DNA from: Methanoregula sp. SKADARSKE-2
Lineage (GTDB): Archaea > Halobacteriota > Methanomicrobia > Methanomicrobiales > Methanospirillaceae
Assembly (NCBI GenBank): GCA_030919125.1
Contig: CP121470.1
Coordinates: 1,240,001-1,304,000 of the forward strand
Reading direction: 5' to 3'
DNA length: 64,000 bases
The first letter of the stretch is position 1. Each line of letters begins with the position of its first letter. The notes beneath the pieces are model-generated. The model was not told the origin of the DNA. It saw nothing but the letters and a program-made list of their open reading frames with translations, and did not search any database. Of the stretch, positions 27,216-36,011 are shown piece by piece. The position numbers and the translations under genes are program-made.

Positions 27216-27962
27216 TCATAGCTCCCGCTCCACTCTTCCAACGGCGGCGATGTAGACCGGAAACTCGGTCTCATTATCGATGCCGGTAAGCTGCGAGACC
27301 ATTGCATCATGGAAAAGATCGAGGGGATGTACGGCGCAGCCAATGACCGATGATGCCATGATTAGGGCCTGGCAGCTGTGACCTGCCTCGATAAAGACGC
27401 TCCGGTACCCCCGGTTGCCCAGGGACCAGACAGAGCGATACGGTACTGCCGTCCAGATAAACGTTGCAGCGGCACGGGTCACGACCTTGAAGTTCATAGT
27501 CGCAGTGCCCAGCTCAAAGGGGAGATCGGAATCAATCCGCAGCGCGGCGATCGTGTGTGTGAGCGGGCGGTACCGGTAGAGTCCAGTCTCCAACCCTTCA
27601 ACTTCTCCGGCAACAAAGTACGTCTCCAAAGGGTAACGGCCCCCACTCGAGGGTATATTCCTGACCTGGAGGTGCTCAGAGACTATCTTCTTAAACCCCT
27701 GGCAAGACCAGAGGAGAAAGGAGAGCTCTTTGAGAGTTATTGACGAGCGGGCAAAGAACGGGACCGGTTCGTAGCTCTCGATCGCCTCCCTGGCTGGAAC
27801 GTCAGGGACCTTGAAACGTTTCGGGTTGGGAAGTTTTATGATCCCAGCCCCGCGTCTAAGGGGGATCTCTGCGGGAGGTTCCTTAACTCTCAGTATAAGA
27901 TCGACTGTTGAGAAATCTGGATACTGGGTCTTTTTTAAAAATTCAGTGCCTGGGTCTGGCAT
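27216..27962 (-). CDS. SagB/ThcOx-type nitroreductase family dehydrogenase
   Basis: A 248-residue flavin-dependent nitroreductase-fold protein of the SagB-type subfamily. Signatures are ITLKELSFLLWSCQGFKK, VRNIPSSGGRYPLETYFVAG (flavin-binding Arg/Ser region), GLYRYRPLTHTIAAL and FIEAGHSCQALIMASSVIGC. Relatives oxidise azolines in peptide antibiotic synthesis, but stand-alone archaeal copies have unknown substrates. No YcaO or precursor-peptide gene is adjacent. It lies 94 bases downstream of fwdC on the same strand. Confidence 0.88.
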   Translation of the reverse strand: MPDPGTEFLKKTQYPDFSTVDLILRVKEPPAEIPLRRGAGIIKLPNPKRFKVPDVPAREAIESYEPVPFFARSSITLKELSFLLWSCQGFKKIVSEHLQVRNIPSSGGRYPLETYFVAGEVEGLETGLYRYRPLTHTIAALRIDSDLPFELGTATMNFKVVTRAAATFIWTAVPYRSVWSLGNRGYRSVFIEAGHSCQALIMASSVIGCAVHPLDLFHDAMVSQLTGIDNETEFPVYIAAVGRVEREL

Positions 27963-28056
27963 ATATCCTCGTGCAGGGCCGGGGTGTGCTGGCCTGCATA
28001 GCTGTTGAGTCTATGTTGTGTGATCTCTGGCGTGCGGCTTGATCGAGAAAAAAGGA

Positions 28057-28863
28057 TTATGCCGCCGCCCTGACGTACAGGTTTGCGAAAATCTCCTTTC
28101 CCTTGCTCTTTGGATGGCGTTCACCGAGATCGCCGATATAGTGATCCAAGGTGAAGGTTTGCCCATCCACTTCCTTTCTCACTTGATCGACCTTTGTGAA
28201 TCCCGGTAGGATATGTTGGATCTTTCCCAGTACATAGATATCACCTTTGACCATCTGTCCGCCGACGCGGCCGGTGACGTTACCCTTGATAATGACCGTT
28301 CCGCCTTCTGCATGGGTCGAGACATGGATGAACACCTCTTTTTCAATGATAATCGTCCCGCCAAGCATGAACGTCCCGATGTCATTGCCCGCACTGCCCC
28401 TGATCCGGATCGTGCCCCCCCTCATTCCTCGCCAATCGCCGCGGTAGGCGCAGCCGACATGGTTCTGTGCATTGCCATCCACTAGGATATCGCCGCCTTC
28501 CATCGCGATGCCACAGAAGGAATGGACATCTCCAACGATGTGGATCTTCCCGCCCTTCATCCAGCCACCAGTATACATGTCTGCGTTCCCCTTCACGGTG
28601 ATCAATCCGGCAGTCATCTTGGTCCCGATGTACTTCACCCGGGAGCAGTCGCCTGCGATCTCGATCTCGGTCTCTGCCGCAGACTCCCCCGGATTCCCAA
28701 CTATCTCGAAGTATTCCCCGAGCTTGAACGGGATCTTGCCCTCGCGGACTTCCAGGTCTGCGATCTGTGCAGGAGTCTTCTTTGCAAATGCATCAGTCGT
28801 GATGCAGGGCGCCTCGAGCATCAGTTCGGGGACCTTCTTTGGTGTTAAGATTACTTTTGCCAT
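28057..28863 (-). CDS. fwdC: Formylmethanofuran dehydrogenase subunit C
   Basis: A 268-residue beta-helical subunit of the enzyme that fixes CO2 onto methanofuran in the first step of methanogenesis. It is similar to the GltB C-terminal domain: repeated G-x-x-x-G turns such as MKGGKIHIVGDV, CGIAMEGGDILVDGNAQNHV, RGGTIRIRGSAGNDIGTFM and HAEGGTVIIKGNV. Last gene of the fwdGDBAC operon, 9 bases after fwdA. Confidence 0.95.
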   Translation of the reverse strand: MAKVILTPKKVPELMLEAPCITTDAFAKKTPAQIADLEVREGKIPFKLGEYFEIVGNPGESAAETEIEIAGDCSRVKYIGTKMTAGLITVKGNADMYTGGWMKGGKIHIVGDVHSFCGIAMEGGDILVDGNAQNHVGCAYRGDWRGMRGGTIRIRGSAGNDIGTFMLGGTIIIEKEVFIHVSTHAEGGTVIIKGNVTGRVGGQMVKGDIYVLGKIQHILPGFTKVDQVRKEVDGQTFTLDHYIGDLGERHPKSKGKEIFANLYVRAAA

Positions 28864-28872
28864 GATCGTGCC

Positions 28873-30579
28873 TCAAGCCTCCACATCGACATCAATGACA
28901 TACGGGTGCGGGGCAAGGTAGTCCCGAACTGGATAGTTGTTAATCCCAACTGTGTAGTCCCTGGTAAAACACTGGGTGATGTCTCGGACGACCTGCGGGT
29001 TCTCCGGCATCTTTACATTGACCCAGACCGTCTTCTTGTGGCCATGGCTGAGGACTGTACCGTCCCTGACCACGATCTCGCCGGACTTGACAAAGAGCGC
29101 GGCCCGCTGGAGCGCTTTTTCAATCGCCACTGGATCCGTTGGCATGCTCTTGTAGTTGAGGTCAAAGACCGCGACATCGGCATTCATGCCTGGTGCAAGG
29201 CCACCGTACATCTTCGAGAGCCCGAGACACCGGGCGGGTCCAGATCTCGTCATCTGCGCGATCTCGTACAAGGTCAACTCGCGGTCGATGGAATCCAGCG
29301 TTGTTGCCTCGATGACCTTGTCCTTATGCCTAAACGTATTGAGCGTTGCATCCCTGGCCTTTCTGCACATCAGCCAGGAGATTACACGAGGATACCGAGT
29401 GAACGGCCCTGCGTTGGGGTGATCGGTGGTGATGAACACCCGCTCTGGGTCTTTTGCATAGAGTCCAAGCTCAAGTCCAATAGCCCACTGGGTAGCGCAG
29501 ACCCTGATGTCCTTGTCGTACACGTAGGGCACGACCCCAGCCGCAGTCTCGAGCTCGACATCGGTGTTGGCCCACTTAATGTGGTTGAGGCTGTGGAGGT
29601 GGTGCTCGAACGGACCGTCTGCCGTCATCGTGGTCGTCTCGTCCAGGGTCACACAGCCGAGATCCACGGTGATGTTCTTTGCCTTGTTGACATAGTCCAT
29701 CACATCCTTTGCCTTAGACTCGAAGTTGCCCCAGTTCTCGCCGCCGTACGCATGGAACTGGATATGTGTCGAGTGCATGACCTGGGTCCGGCCGAACTTA
29801 TTCTTTGTCTTTATGCCTTCGGCAAGTTTGAGCGAGTCAATAGTAGTGAGGAAATTCCCTGGGTTACCGAGATCGTTCTGGTGGAGGTGGACCGAATGCG
29901 GGAGGCCGAGGTATTCGTTTGCCTGAAGGAGACCGGTGATGATCTCAGAAGGCGTGATCTCAAAGTACGGGACTTTATCATCGAGTTTCAGACAGTTTAA
30001 GCCCCAGGCCCAGGCAGCGGTGCCACCTGGATTGACAACCTTAACGCCAAAACCTTTGGTGACCCGGATAAGCCAGGCAATGTACGCCGCGGTGTTCTCT
30101 ACCTCTTTGTTCCGGAGGTATTCCATCACGAACCAGTTGTTCCCAAAGACCGGCAATGCCGCCTCATCGATGATGGGTGTGTCATGGATCTCCTCGTGGA
30201 CGTGAGGGGAGTGGATCGGGGGCATTGCCGCTTCCATCACAAAACCATAGCCCATCCTGGCATAATCATATCCGGTCTTAAAGACGCTCGGTACCGAAAA
30301 ACCGGACTCCATCCGGAACTTTTCCTGTGCCATAGGGCTCTTGAAAAGCTTGTCCTCAGGGCGCATCAGCCGACCGACATTGACCTTGGGCCCCGCTACA
30401 TGCGAGTGGACATCCACGCCACCGGCCATAACGACCTTACCCTTTGCATCGATGACTTTTGCACCGGATCCAACAGTATCTACAATTTTTCCGTCACGAA
30501 TCGCGACATCGGCAACATCGCCATTGATATTCTGGGTCGGATCGATGACAAACCCATGGGTTATGAGAATCTCTGTCAT
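28873..30579 (-). CDS. fwdA: Formylmethanofuran dehydrogenase subunit A
   Basis: The 568-residue amidohydrolase subunit, which forms N-formylmethanofuran from formate delivered through an internal tunnel. Metal-site motifs are GGVDVHSHVAGPKVNVGR and SVHLHQNDLGNPGNF; further family blocks include FITTDHPNAGPFTRYPRVIS and MTRSGPARCLGLSKMYGGLA. Length is normal. Its ATG is one base beyond the stop of fwdB, indicating tight coupling. Confidence 0.96.
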   Translation of the reverse strand: MTEILITHGFVIDPTQNINGDVADVAIRDGKIVDTVGSGAKVIDAKGKVVMAGGVDVHSHVAGPKVNVGRLMRPEDKLFKSPMAQEKFRMESGFSVPSVFKTGYDYARMGYGFVMEAAMPPIHSPHVHEEIHDTPIIDEAALPVFGNNWFVMEYLRNKEVENTAAYIAWLIRVTKGFGVKVVNPGGTAAWAWGLNCLKLDDKVPYFEITPSEIITGLLQANEYLGLPHSVHLHQNDLGNPGNFLTTIDSLKLAEGIKTKNKFGRTQVMHSTHIQFHAYGGENWGNFESKAKDVMDYVNKAKNITVDLGCVTLDETTTMTADGPFEHHLHSLNHIKWANTDVELETAAGVVPYVYDKDIRVCATQWAIGLELGLYAKDPERVFITTDHPNAGPFTRYPRVISWLMCRKARDATLNTFRHKDKVIEATTLDSIDRELTLYEIAQMTRSGPARCLGLSKMYGGLAPGMNADVAVFDLNYKSMPTDPVAIEKALQRAALFVKSGEIVVRDGTVLSHGHKKTVWVNVKMPENPQVVRDITQCFTRDYTVGINNYPVRDYLAPHPYVIDVDVEA

Positions 30580-30580
30580 G

Positions 30581-31954
30581 TCAGTTCACCGCTGATGACG
30601 GGTATTTCCTGTGCGCCTTTGCCGCAAGCCAGACCGGCTCAGTCTGGGTCAGCTCGCACATTCTCTCGTAGACCATATCGAAGAGCTCCTCATCGCTTGG
30701 GACACCAGGGAGGCCATCGATTACAGCCTTGAACTGGATCGGGACATTGTCCATTCGGTACACAACACCCGGCTCGTCCACGCCAGCGATCCTGACCGGA
30801 ATATGGAGATCGGAGATCTCGCTTGCCATGCAGAAGTTGGGATCGATAGTGATGAAAGGGTGCTTTTTCAAATGCTTGACGGCCTCTATTGGGAAGTGGG
30901 CGCCCGCGTCGGTCCCAACATTGACAAAGCAGTCGATTTCGTCGCGCATCGCGAGATCGATCGAGCTTGTTTCTCCCGGGTTCATGTGGGCATGAGTTCC
31001 CTTGCTTAAGTCAATGCAGTACGGGAACCCAAACTGCCACGACCAGACCTGACCAGGCCCTGCGATATTGTAGTGGCCTCGCATCGCCATGATCGATGCC
31101 TTGGTGTGGGTGTTGAGGTCCCGGGTCAGGCTGATTGCGATATCGACGTTGTGGTTCCGGCCATCGGTGTGGGTGCAGCCCATACCGAAAAAGATCATCA
31201 CAAAGCGCGACTTTTTCATGATCTCAATCGCCTCGACGATCTTCTCCCTCTTTATTCCGGCAACGATATCGGGAATGTCGTGGCCCCGAAGGACGGTCCT
31301 GAAGGCATCGAAGAGATCGTAGTCATGCCCCTGGTCAAGCATGAAGTGGACGTCGGCCAGTTTTGCGGTATCTGTCTCTCTGGGATCGACGCAGATGACC
31401 TTGCGCTGCATCTGTCCCTTCTGCGTGAAAAAACCGCGGGGGAAGAGTGAGTACCGGGAAGTGTGGCGGGGGTGCGCATGCATGGGATTGCAACCCCAGA
31501 AGACCACGCAGTCAGCCCGGTTCTTGGCCTCTCCCAGCGTGCAGCTCGGGTACCCGTTGTCAAAGATCGCAAGGAAACTAGGGCCGTGGCAGATCGAAGC
31601 GCAGTTGTCCAAGACTGCCCCGGCCTTTTCCGCAACCCGGCCAACAGCACTCATGCCTTCGCAGTTGGTGGAGCCAAAGCCATAGATGAGCGGTTTTTTT
31701 GCCGCAATCAGGGTCTTTGCGGTCCAGTCGATCGCTTCCTTGTACGAGATCTCTTTCATGGAACCATCGGGCTGGCGCATCCGTGGAAGTTTCGGGCGGG
31801 TTGGATCGTTTGCATGGAGAAAGATGTTGTTGCCGATAATGCAGGCGTTTCTTACCTCGAGCACGGTCTTGTTGTCATCGGATACAAGGACCTCAAGGTC
31901 ATCGCAAGATGAGCCGCAGTACGGGCAGCCGACCTGAGTGATCAGTTTTGGCAT
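30581..31954 (-). CDS. fwdB: Formylmethanofuran dehydrogenase subunit B (W/Mo-pterin catalytic subunit)
   Basis: The 457-residue subunit reduces CO2 to formate on a tungsto- or molybdopterin. An N-terminal [4Fe-4S] site uses Cys10, Cys13, Cys17 and Cys38 (VGCPYCGSSCDDLEV ... RNACIIGNN). ASICHGPSFLAI places Cys122 as the metal ligand, so this is the cysteine rather than the selenocysteine form. Pterin-binding text includes VFWGCNPMHAHPRHTSRYS and RGHYNIAGPGQVWSWQFG. Fmd (Mo) versus Fwd (W) cannot be decided from sequence alone. Confidence 0.96.
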   Translation of the reverse strand: MPKLITQVGCPYCGSSCDDLEVLVSDDNKTVLEVRNACIIGNNIFLHANDPTRPKLPRMRQPDGSMKEISYKEAIDWTAKTLIAAKKPLIYGFGSTNCEGMSAVGRVAEKAGAVLDNCASICHGPSFLAIFDNGYPSCTLGEAKNRADCVVFWGCNPMHAHPRHTSRYSLFPRGFFTQKGQMQRKVICVDPRETDTAKLADVHFMLDQGHDYDLFDAFRTVLRGHDIPDIVAGIKREKIVEAIEIMKKSRFVMIFFGMGCTHTDGRNHNVDIAISLTRDLNTHTKASIMAMRGHYNIAGPGQVWSWQFGFPYCIDLSKGTHAHMNPGETSSIDLAMRDEIDCFVNVGTDAGAHFPIEAVKHLKKHPFITIDPNFCMASEISDLHIPVRIAGVDEPGVVYRMDNVPIQFKAVIDGLPGVPSDEELFDMVYERMCELTQTEPVWLAAKAHRKYPSSAVN

Positions 31955-31960
31955 GATGGC

Positions 31961-32368
31961 TCACTCCTTTTTCCATAACCCAACAGAACCCTGGACGAGC
32001 TCGAGCGCGGTCTTTATTCTCTCTTCAACTGCCGGTTCGATGGTGACCAGAAACCCGCTGTACTGCGGGGTGCCTGTCGATTGGGTCCGCGGGGGCACAA
32101 CCTGGTTTGCCCAGACACCCTGCCGGATGTGGGCAAGGCCCGGTGGGACAAACTGGGTTGGCACAATTGCTTTTACAATCACCGAGCCACATTCACTCGT
32201 TACCCGGACATTGGTGTTCTTCCAGACACCGGCTTTTTTCATGTCCTCAGGATTCATCTCGCAGATCGAGCAGGCGGTGAAGTAGTCAGGATTGGTCTTG
32301 CCTTTCTCCATCGCTGCTCCCTCCTCAATGGAGCGCTGCGTAATCATGTTCAGCTGGATTTTTGCCAT
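31961..32368 (-). CDS. fwdD: Formylmethanofuran dehydrogenase subunit D
   Basis: A 135-residue molydopterin-dinucleotide-binding beta-barrel subunit that completes the FwdB active site. Features include LNMITQRSIEEGAAMEKGK, KNTNVRVTSECGSVIVKAI and VPPGLAHIRQGVWANQVVPP. The family is usually about 125-130 residues. It lies 6 bases upstream of fwdB. Confidence 0.93.
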   Translation of the reverse strand: MAKIQLNMITQRSIEEGAAMEKGKTNPDYFTACSICEMNPEDMKKAGVWKNTNVRVTSECGSVIVKAIVPTQFVPPGLAHIRQGVWANQVVPPRTQSTGTPQYSGFLVTIEPAVEERIKTALELVQGSVGLWKKE

Positions 32369-32413
32369 GGTTTCCCTCGTGTTTCTGTTTGTTACTCTCG
32401 TGCTGTCGGATTT

Positions 32414-32674
32414 TCAGGCCCTGATTGGGGAGCACGCGCCTTTGCCTGATAGAGTGATCACTTTGTACGGGCAGGCCATGACACAGACTCCGCACCCAGC
32501 GCAAAGTTCAGTCTTGAAGTCAAGGCTGATCGACCTGCCATCCCTCACTACATAGATCTTTTCCTTAGTCGCGGGATCAACCGCGTGGAGTTCGAGCGCA
32601 TTGACCGGACACGCGGCCACACAATTACCGCATCCAGTGCATCGCTCCAAGTTGACATGCACAGCAAAAGCCAT
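32414..32674 (-). CDS. fwdG: Ferredoxin subunit of formylmethanofuran dehydrogenase (FwdG-like)
   Basis: An 86-residue protein with two [4Fe-4S] motifs, CTGCGNCVAACPVNALE and CAGCGVCVMACPYKVITL, feeding electrons to FwdB. I start at ATG 32674 (MAFAVHVNLE), since the three extra upstream codons are not part of the family. First gene of the operon; a TATA-like element lies about 60 bases upstream. No polyferredoxin FwdF or FwdH is in the window. Confidence 0.88.
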   Translation of the reverse strand: MAFAVHVNLERCTGCGNCVAACPVNALELHAVDPATKEKIYVVRDGRSISLDFKTELCAGCGVCVMACPYKVITLSGKGACSPIRA

Positions 32675-32734
32675 TCGAATCACACTCGTTGTGTTAATGT
32701 GTATAACTGATATAGGATCTTTGGTTTATTGAAA

Positions 32735-32742
32735 TTAATATA
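32735..32742 (-). promoter_or_regulatory. TATA-like element upstream of fwdGDBAC
   Basis: Read on the minus strand, GGTATATTAATTTC contains TATATTAA about 60 bases ahead of the fwdG ATG. It is the best archaeal TATA candidate in a strongly AT-rich leader (32690-32800). Confidence 0.5.
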
Positions 32743-32886
32743 CCTTATGTATTCAAGATTTGAATTCAGTAAATTTGATTTACAAAAGGATTAACATTTA
32801 AAAATGAATCCCCCATCTAATAGTCCAGATAGAGTATAGGGGGGTATGTTCTGTCCCAGACCGCCATTCCATTGGTACCATACCAC

Positions 32887-32967
32887 AGATGCCGGGGTTA
32901 AAGGGGATGCAATTCCTCCCCACGCCTAAAGGCGGGGGCTCCCTTGCCCCCTTTAACCCCGGCATCT
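32887..32967 (+). repeat. Palindromic mini-element (a), arm type B on both sides
   Basis: The outer arms AGATGCCGGGGTTAAAGGGG and its exact complement end the unit; the pairing extends three more bases (CAC...GTG). A central hairpin CCCCACGCCTAAAGGCGGGG lies between. Two related units occur at 33185-33258 and 39602-39678. The right edge abuts GTGGCAACC, which is also the start of sequence shared with 36834, so insertion next to that sequence is visible. The central hairpin resembles ends of IS200/IS605-type elements; no tnpA or tnpB is near. Confidence 0.8.
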
Positions 32968-33135
32968 GTGGCAACCTCCCATCAATATGATTATCCCGGG
33001 ATATACGCTCCGACGATCGTTCTCAACAGCCCCTATTGTACGCTCCTTTACAACCCCCCCCATCACGATCCTCGGTGCGCCAACCCGCGGGTTCGGCTCC
33101 ATCATCTCCGCTCCTCGCGGACAACGCGTCAAACT
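32968..33135 (+). repeat. Fragment duplicated from the tail-fibre gene (PKD-like part)
   Basis: Nearly identical to 36834-37002. It encodes ATSHQYDYPGIYAPTIVLNS, then shifts frame because one base is missing in the run before CATCACGATCC. It is a non-functional copy of the end of the fibre gene at 36012. Confidence 0.8.
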
Positions 33136-33184
33136 CTAACTCGGCCCAAAAAAAGGGGTTGTGACCGCACGGATCAACATTTTC

Positions 33185-33258
33185 AGATCTGGGTAAAGGG
33201 GTCGTGAAAACCCCCGCCTTTAGGCGTGGGGATGAAACGAACCCCTTTACCCAGATCT
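33185..33258 (+). repeat. Palindromic mini-element (b), arm type A on both sides
   Basis: Arms AGATCTGGGTAAAGGGG (33185-33201) and CCCCTTTACCCAGATCT (33242-33258) are perfectly complementary around the central hairpin CCCCCGCCTTTAGGCGTGGGG. The orientation of the centre is opposite to units (a) and (c). It separates the duplicated fibre fragment from the 29-base repeat at 33259. Confidence 0.8.
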
Positions 33259-33287
33259 ATTAGAGATTGGGTAAGGACCCAAACACG
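33259..33287 (+). repeat. 29-base repeat shared with 37043-37071
   Basis: The stretch from ATTAGAGAT through GGGTAAGGACCC to AAACACG occurs here and at 37043-37071 with one mismatch. At 37043 it holds the end of the fibre gene; here it joins directly to a truncated distal-tail gene. It marks a recombination junction. Confidence 0.75.
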
Positions 33288-33751
33288 ACCCGTTTTTCCG
33301 CGGGGATGTTACGAGACATGCGTCGTGGAGACCATATACTCACATCACCTTTCCTATCATTTTTGACGCCGGTGGTCTGACGTTCCCCCGGGCCCTGCCG
33401 GACGCTTCTCTCACCTATGATGGGGACGTCCCCGGGCAGGTAACGATCACAGTCACCGGCCCCTGTGCAGACATCACCATCACGAACGACCGGTCTCCCG
33501 GCGCGATCCGATATACCGGCGTCGTCGAGCGCGGGGAACGACTCATCATCCAGACTCGCAGGGGCAAACTCACTGCAACAGTGACCGATACCGCGGGCCA
33601 CACTCTCAACGCGATCCGCCACATCCATCCTCAATCGACGCTCTGGCATCTCGTGCCAGGCATCAACAACATCACCCTCACCGGCACAACAGTGGTTCAA
33701 GAGACTACATGTGTCGTTGATTGGGACAATCTCTATTCAGGAGCGCTCTAA
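33275..33751 (+). pseudogene. 5'-truncated phage distal tail (Dit-like) protein
   Basis: The frame is open from a TAA at 33272-33274 to TAA 33749-33751 (158 codons) with no start at the left. The text DGDVPGQVTITVTGPCADIT, GAIRYTGVVERGERLIIQTR and WHLVPGINNITLTG is the C-terminal carbohydrate-binding-like part of Sipho-tail/Dit proteins, whose last strands often contain LxPGxNxI. It sits directly upstream of the Gp37-like gene, the normal order in tailed viruses. The N-terminal part is lost at the 29-base repeat junction. Confidence 0.7.
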
Positions 33752-33753
33752 AA

Positions 33754-35040
33754 ATGGCAGAATCTGCAGCTACGATTCAAATATACGGTCCAGACCACAT
33801 GTGCATCGCATGGTTGACTAAATACGACATCCTCAAATGGCAATCCAACTGGCACACCCCAGATTCCTGGGAAATGCGAGTCCCCGCCCACGTTGTAAAA
33901 GACCTCGAGGATACCGCCATCAACGTCGATCCCTCCACCCCCGAAAAACATTTGTTTGAGCTCGGAGGGTTCGTCAGCTGCGTCGTCGCCGGTGGCGAAC
34001 GTAAATTCGGGAGCATCTCTATCGTGACCCGCTCCTTCAACCCCGCCGAAGGCGTCGATTTCTGGGCCGTCGGCGGCCCGGGCCTTGAAGCCGCGTTCGG
34101 CCGTCGCGCCTGCATGAGCGCGATCACCTCAAACTGGCTCTACAAGGTGGTCCAAATCACAGGGACCGTCGAACATTGTGCCCGCGAACTTGTCAAAAGC
34201 GAGCTCACTAACCCCGCAAAACCGGCACGAGCTATCCCGGAGATTCGACTCGAGATCTCTGATGAGTCCAAAACATACAAGCCATCGGCAGGACGCAAAG
34301 CCGAAGACTATGTTTTCGAATCAAAACCTCTCGAATCCCTGGACCAAGCACTTGAGCGACTCTCACGATATTCGGACCTTGCTTTCAAACTCCGCTGGAC
34401 TGGTGCTGACGACCCCGTCAACCCGTGGCAATTTGAGTTTGCTACTCTCCAAGGCGCCGACCGACGCGACGAAGTCATCCTCTCACCCCAAAACGGTTCG
34501 GTCCTTGCATATGAGGTCACAGAGGCCTCAACAAACACTGCAAACACTGTATTTGTCGTCGGCCGCTGGCTGGGGGCCGCGTGGACCACCGCTGTTGAAA
34601 CCCTGGGGATCGCCGATCACGAACACACCGGTTTTGCCCGAACGGAGTGTGCCATCGACGGGTCTGACAGCCTGCTCTCATCCGGCCTACGAGAACGCGG
34701 CCGCCGGCATCTCATCGACAATCGAGACAAACAGATTATCAAACTCGGATACAATCGGCATTGTGAGTGCTGCGTCATCGGTAGGGACTTTTTCCTCGGG
34801 GATAAAGTCACCTTAGATCTCGACCCGAAAACAATCGTCTCGCGGGTCATCAGCGTCACCGATACTTGGGATTTACGGGGAGGGCATGGAATCGAGCTAG
34901 GGGTTGGGCACGAGGCGCCAGATTTGCGGTCGGTGTTTGACCGGTTCCATCGGCAAGATCAAGACCGGGCAAGTACTGAGATTGTCGTCGATACAAAGAA
35001 AGCGGCAAAACCCAAGGACACAACCGGGGCGCACTCATGA
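33754..35040 (+). CDS. Virus tail protein, ReqiPepy6 Gp37-like
   Basis: The 428-residue protein resembles Siphovirus ReqiPepy6 Gp37-like proteins, baseplate/hub components found after Dit. Recognisable text: DILKWQSNWHTPDSWEMRVP, EGVDFWAVGGPGLEAAFGRR, LRWTGADDPVNPWQFEF and RHLIDNRDKQIIKLGYNRH, with the late DFFLGDKVTLDL. ATG 33754 is supported by CAGGAG at 33738-33743; the TTG at 33721 is not. Its end overlaps the next gene (ATGA). Intact, which is notable beside truncated neighbours. Confidence 0.72.
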   Translation: MAESAATIQIYGPDHMCIAWLTKYDILKWQSNWHTPDSWEMRVPAHVVKDLEDTAINVDPSTPEKHLFELGGFVSCVVAGGERKFGSISIVTRSFNPAEGVDFWAVGGPGLEAAFGRRACMSAITSNWLYKVVQITGTVEHCARELVKSELTNPAKPARAIPEIRLEISDESKTYKPSAGRKAEDYVFESKPLESLDQALERLSRYSDLAFKLRWTGADDPVNPWQFEFATLQGADRRDEVILSPQNGSVLAYEVTEASTNTANTVFVVGRWLGAAWTTAVETLGIADHEHTGFARTECAIDGSDSLLSSGLRERGRRHLIDNRDKQIIKLGYNRHCECCVIGRDFFLGDKVTLDLDPKTIVSRVISVTDTWDLRGGHGIELGVGHEAPDLRSVFDRFHRQDQDRASTEIVVDTKKAAKPKDTTGAHS

Positions 35041-36008
35041 CCGAAACCTCTCGGTTTGACACTAATACCGCATATTCCGCCGCAGACTTCGCAGAAATGT
35101 TTGCGTCGGCCTATATTGACGGGGTTGAGGCGGGCATCCTCGAAGAACTGAACCCCAAATGTGATCCGAACAACCAACGGATAGTGCTGGTCCAACCCGG
35201 CATCGCTTGGATCCGAGGCAGCTGGTACAAAAATGATGCCCCAAAACCAATCGAAATCCCAGAGATTACCCGTGAGGAGGTTGCAACCGCTCTGAAAATC
35301 GGAGACGTAAAACAAATTACGGTCAAATCGGCCGAACGAATCGACCGCATCGTGCTGCGATCAACTTGGCGCGAACAGTTGGGGGGCTGGAAGGCAGAAG
35401 CCGTTTTGCTTATTGGTAGTCTAACCCCAATCAATCGGGGGCTACCGCCAGACTTGACCCGCACCAACGAGCAAATCTGGGAAATCCCAATCGCCCGCAT
35501 CAAATCCATTTTCGGCGACCCCACGCTCTACGTCATCGACGAACGCGAACATCTGGTCAGCGCTGGACTCACCTACACGTTTGGCGCTGGTGCAAGCGCC
35601 GTGGACGCGTCCGCGTCCGGATATCTTGTTGTTCCGTTCTCTTGCAAACCGAGAACATGGTCGATCATTGCAGACAAACCTGCGAGCGTTGCTGCCATCG
35701 TCGAGTATACTACAATGGACGATTTCGCCAATCAAAACGCGACTTGGTCATCCCTCGGAGATGTCCAGATCGGGCTTAGCGGCGAAAGAGCCAACCGGGG
35801 CGTCTTTGACACTGCCAAAACCCCAACCGTTCCGGCAAACTCCGTCATTCATTTCTCATACCGAACAAAGTCGCGTGAGCTCAATTACCCTACACGTACA
35901 TCGAAAACAATGATAACACCCGCGGATGTCCGCGGTTACGACACCCCATCTTTCATCTCGATCACCATAGGTGTGACCAGGGCGTCCATCCACACGGGGC
36001 TGGTGTGA
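35037..36008 (+). CDS. Virus tail/baseplate-appended protein
   Basis: A 323-residue protein with the N-terminal pattern of tail proteins that follow Gp37-like genes: SAADFAEMFASAYIDGVEAG, VQPGIAWIRGSWYKND and ERIDRIVLRSTWREQLGGWK. The C-terminal half is probably host-recognition or structural and not recognised. It overlaps the upstream gene by four bases and is followed 3 bases later by the fibre gene. Confidence 0.65.
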   Translation: MTETSRFDTNTAYSAADFAEMFASAYIDGVEAGILEELNPKCDPNNQRIVLVQPGIAWIRGSWYKNDAPKPIEIPEITREEVATALKIGDVKQITVKSAERIDRIVLRSTWREQLGGWKAEAVLLIGSLTPINRGLPPDLTRTNEQIWEIPIARIKSIFGDPTLYVIDEREHLVSAGLTYTFGAGASAVDASASGYLVVPFSCKPRTWSIIADKPASVAAIVEYTTMDDFANQNATWSSLGDVQIGLSGERANRGVFDTAKTPTVPANSVIHFSYRTKSRELNYPTRTSKTMITPADVRGYDTPSFISITIGVTRASIHTGLV

Positions 36009-36011
36009 TTA

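Noticed and set aside
28906..30000. Plus-strand ORF of 364 codons opposite fwdA
   Set aside because: fwdA is unmistakable on the minus strand; the opposing frame is open only by codon bias.
32880..33260. Short spaced palindromes considered as a CRISPR array
   Set aside because: There are only two local units, with different arms and no regular spacers; they are mini-elements.
33260..33700. Minus-strand ORF of 146 codons
   Set aside because: The + strand frame encodes recognisable distal-tail protein sequence; the minus frame is its shadow.
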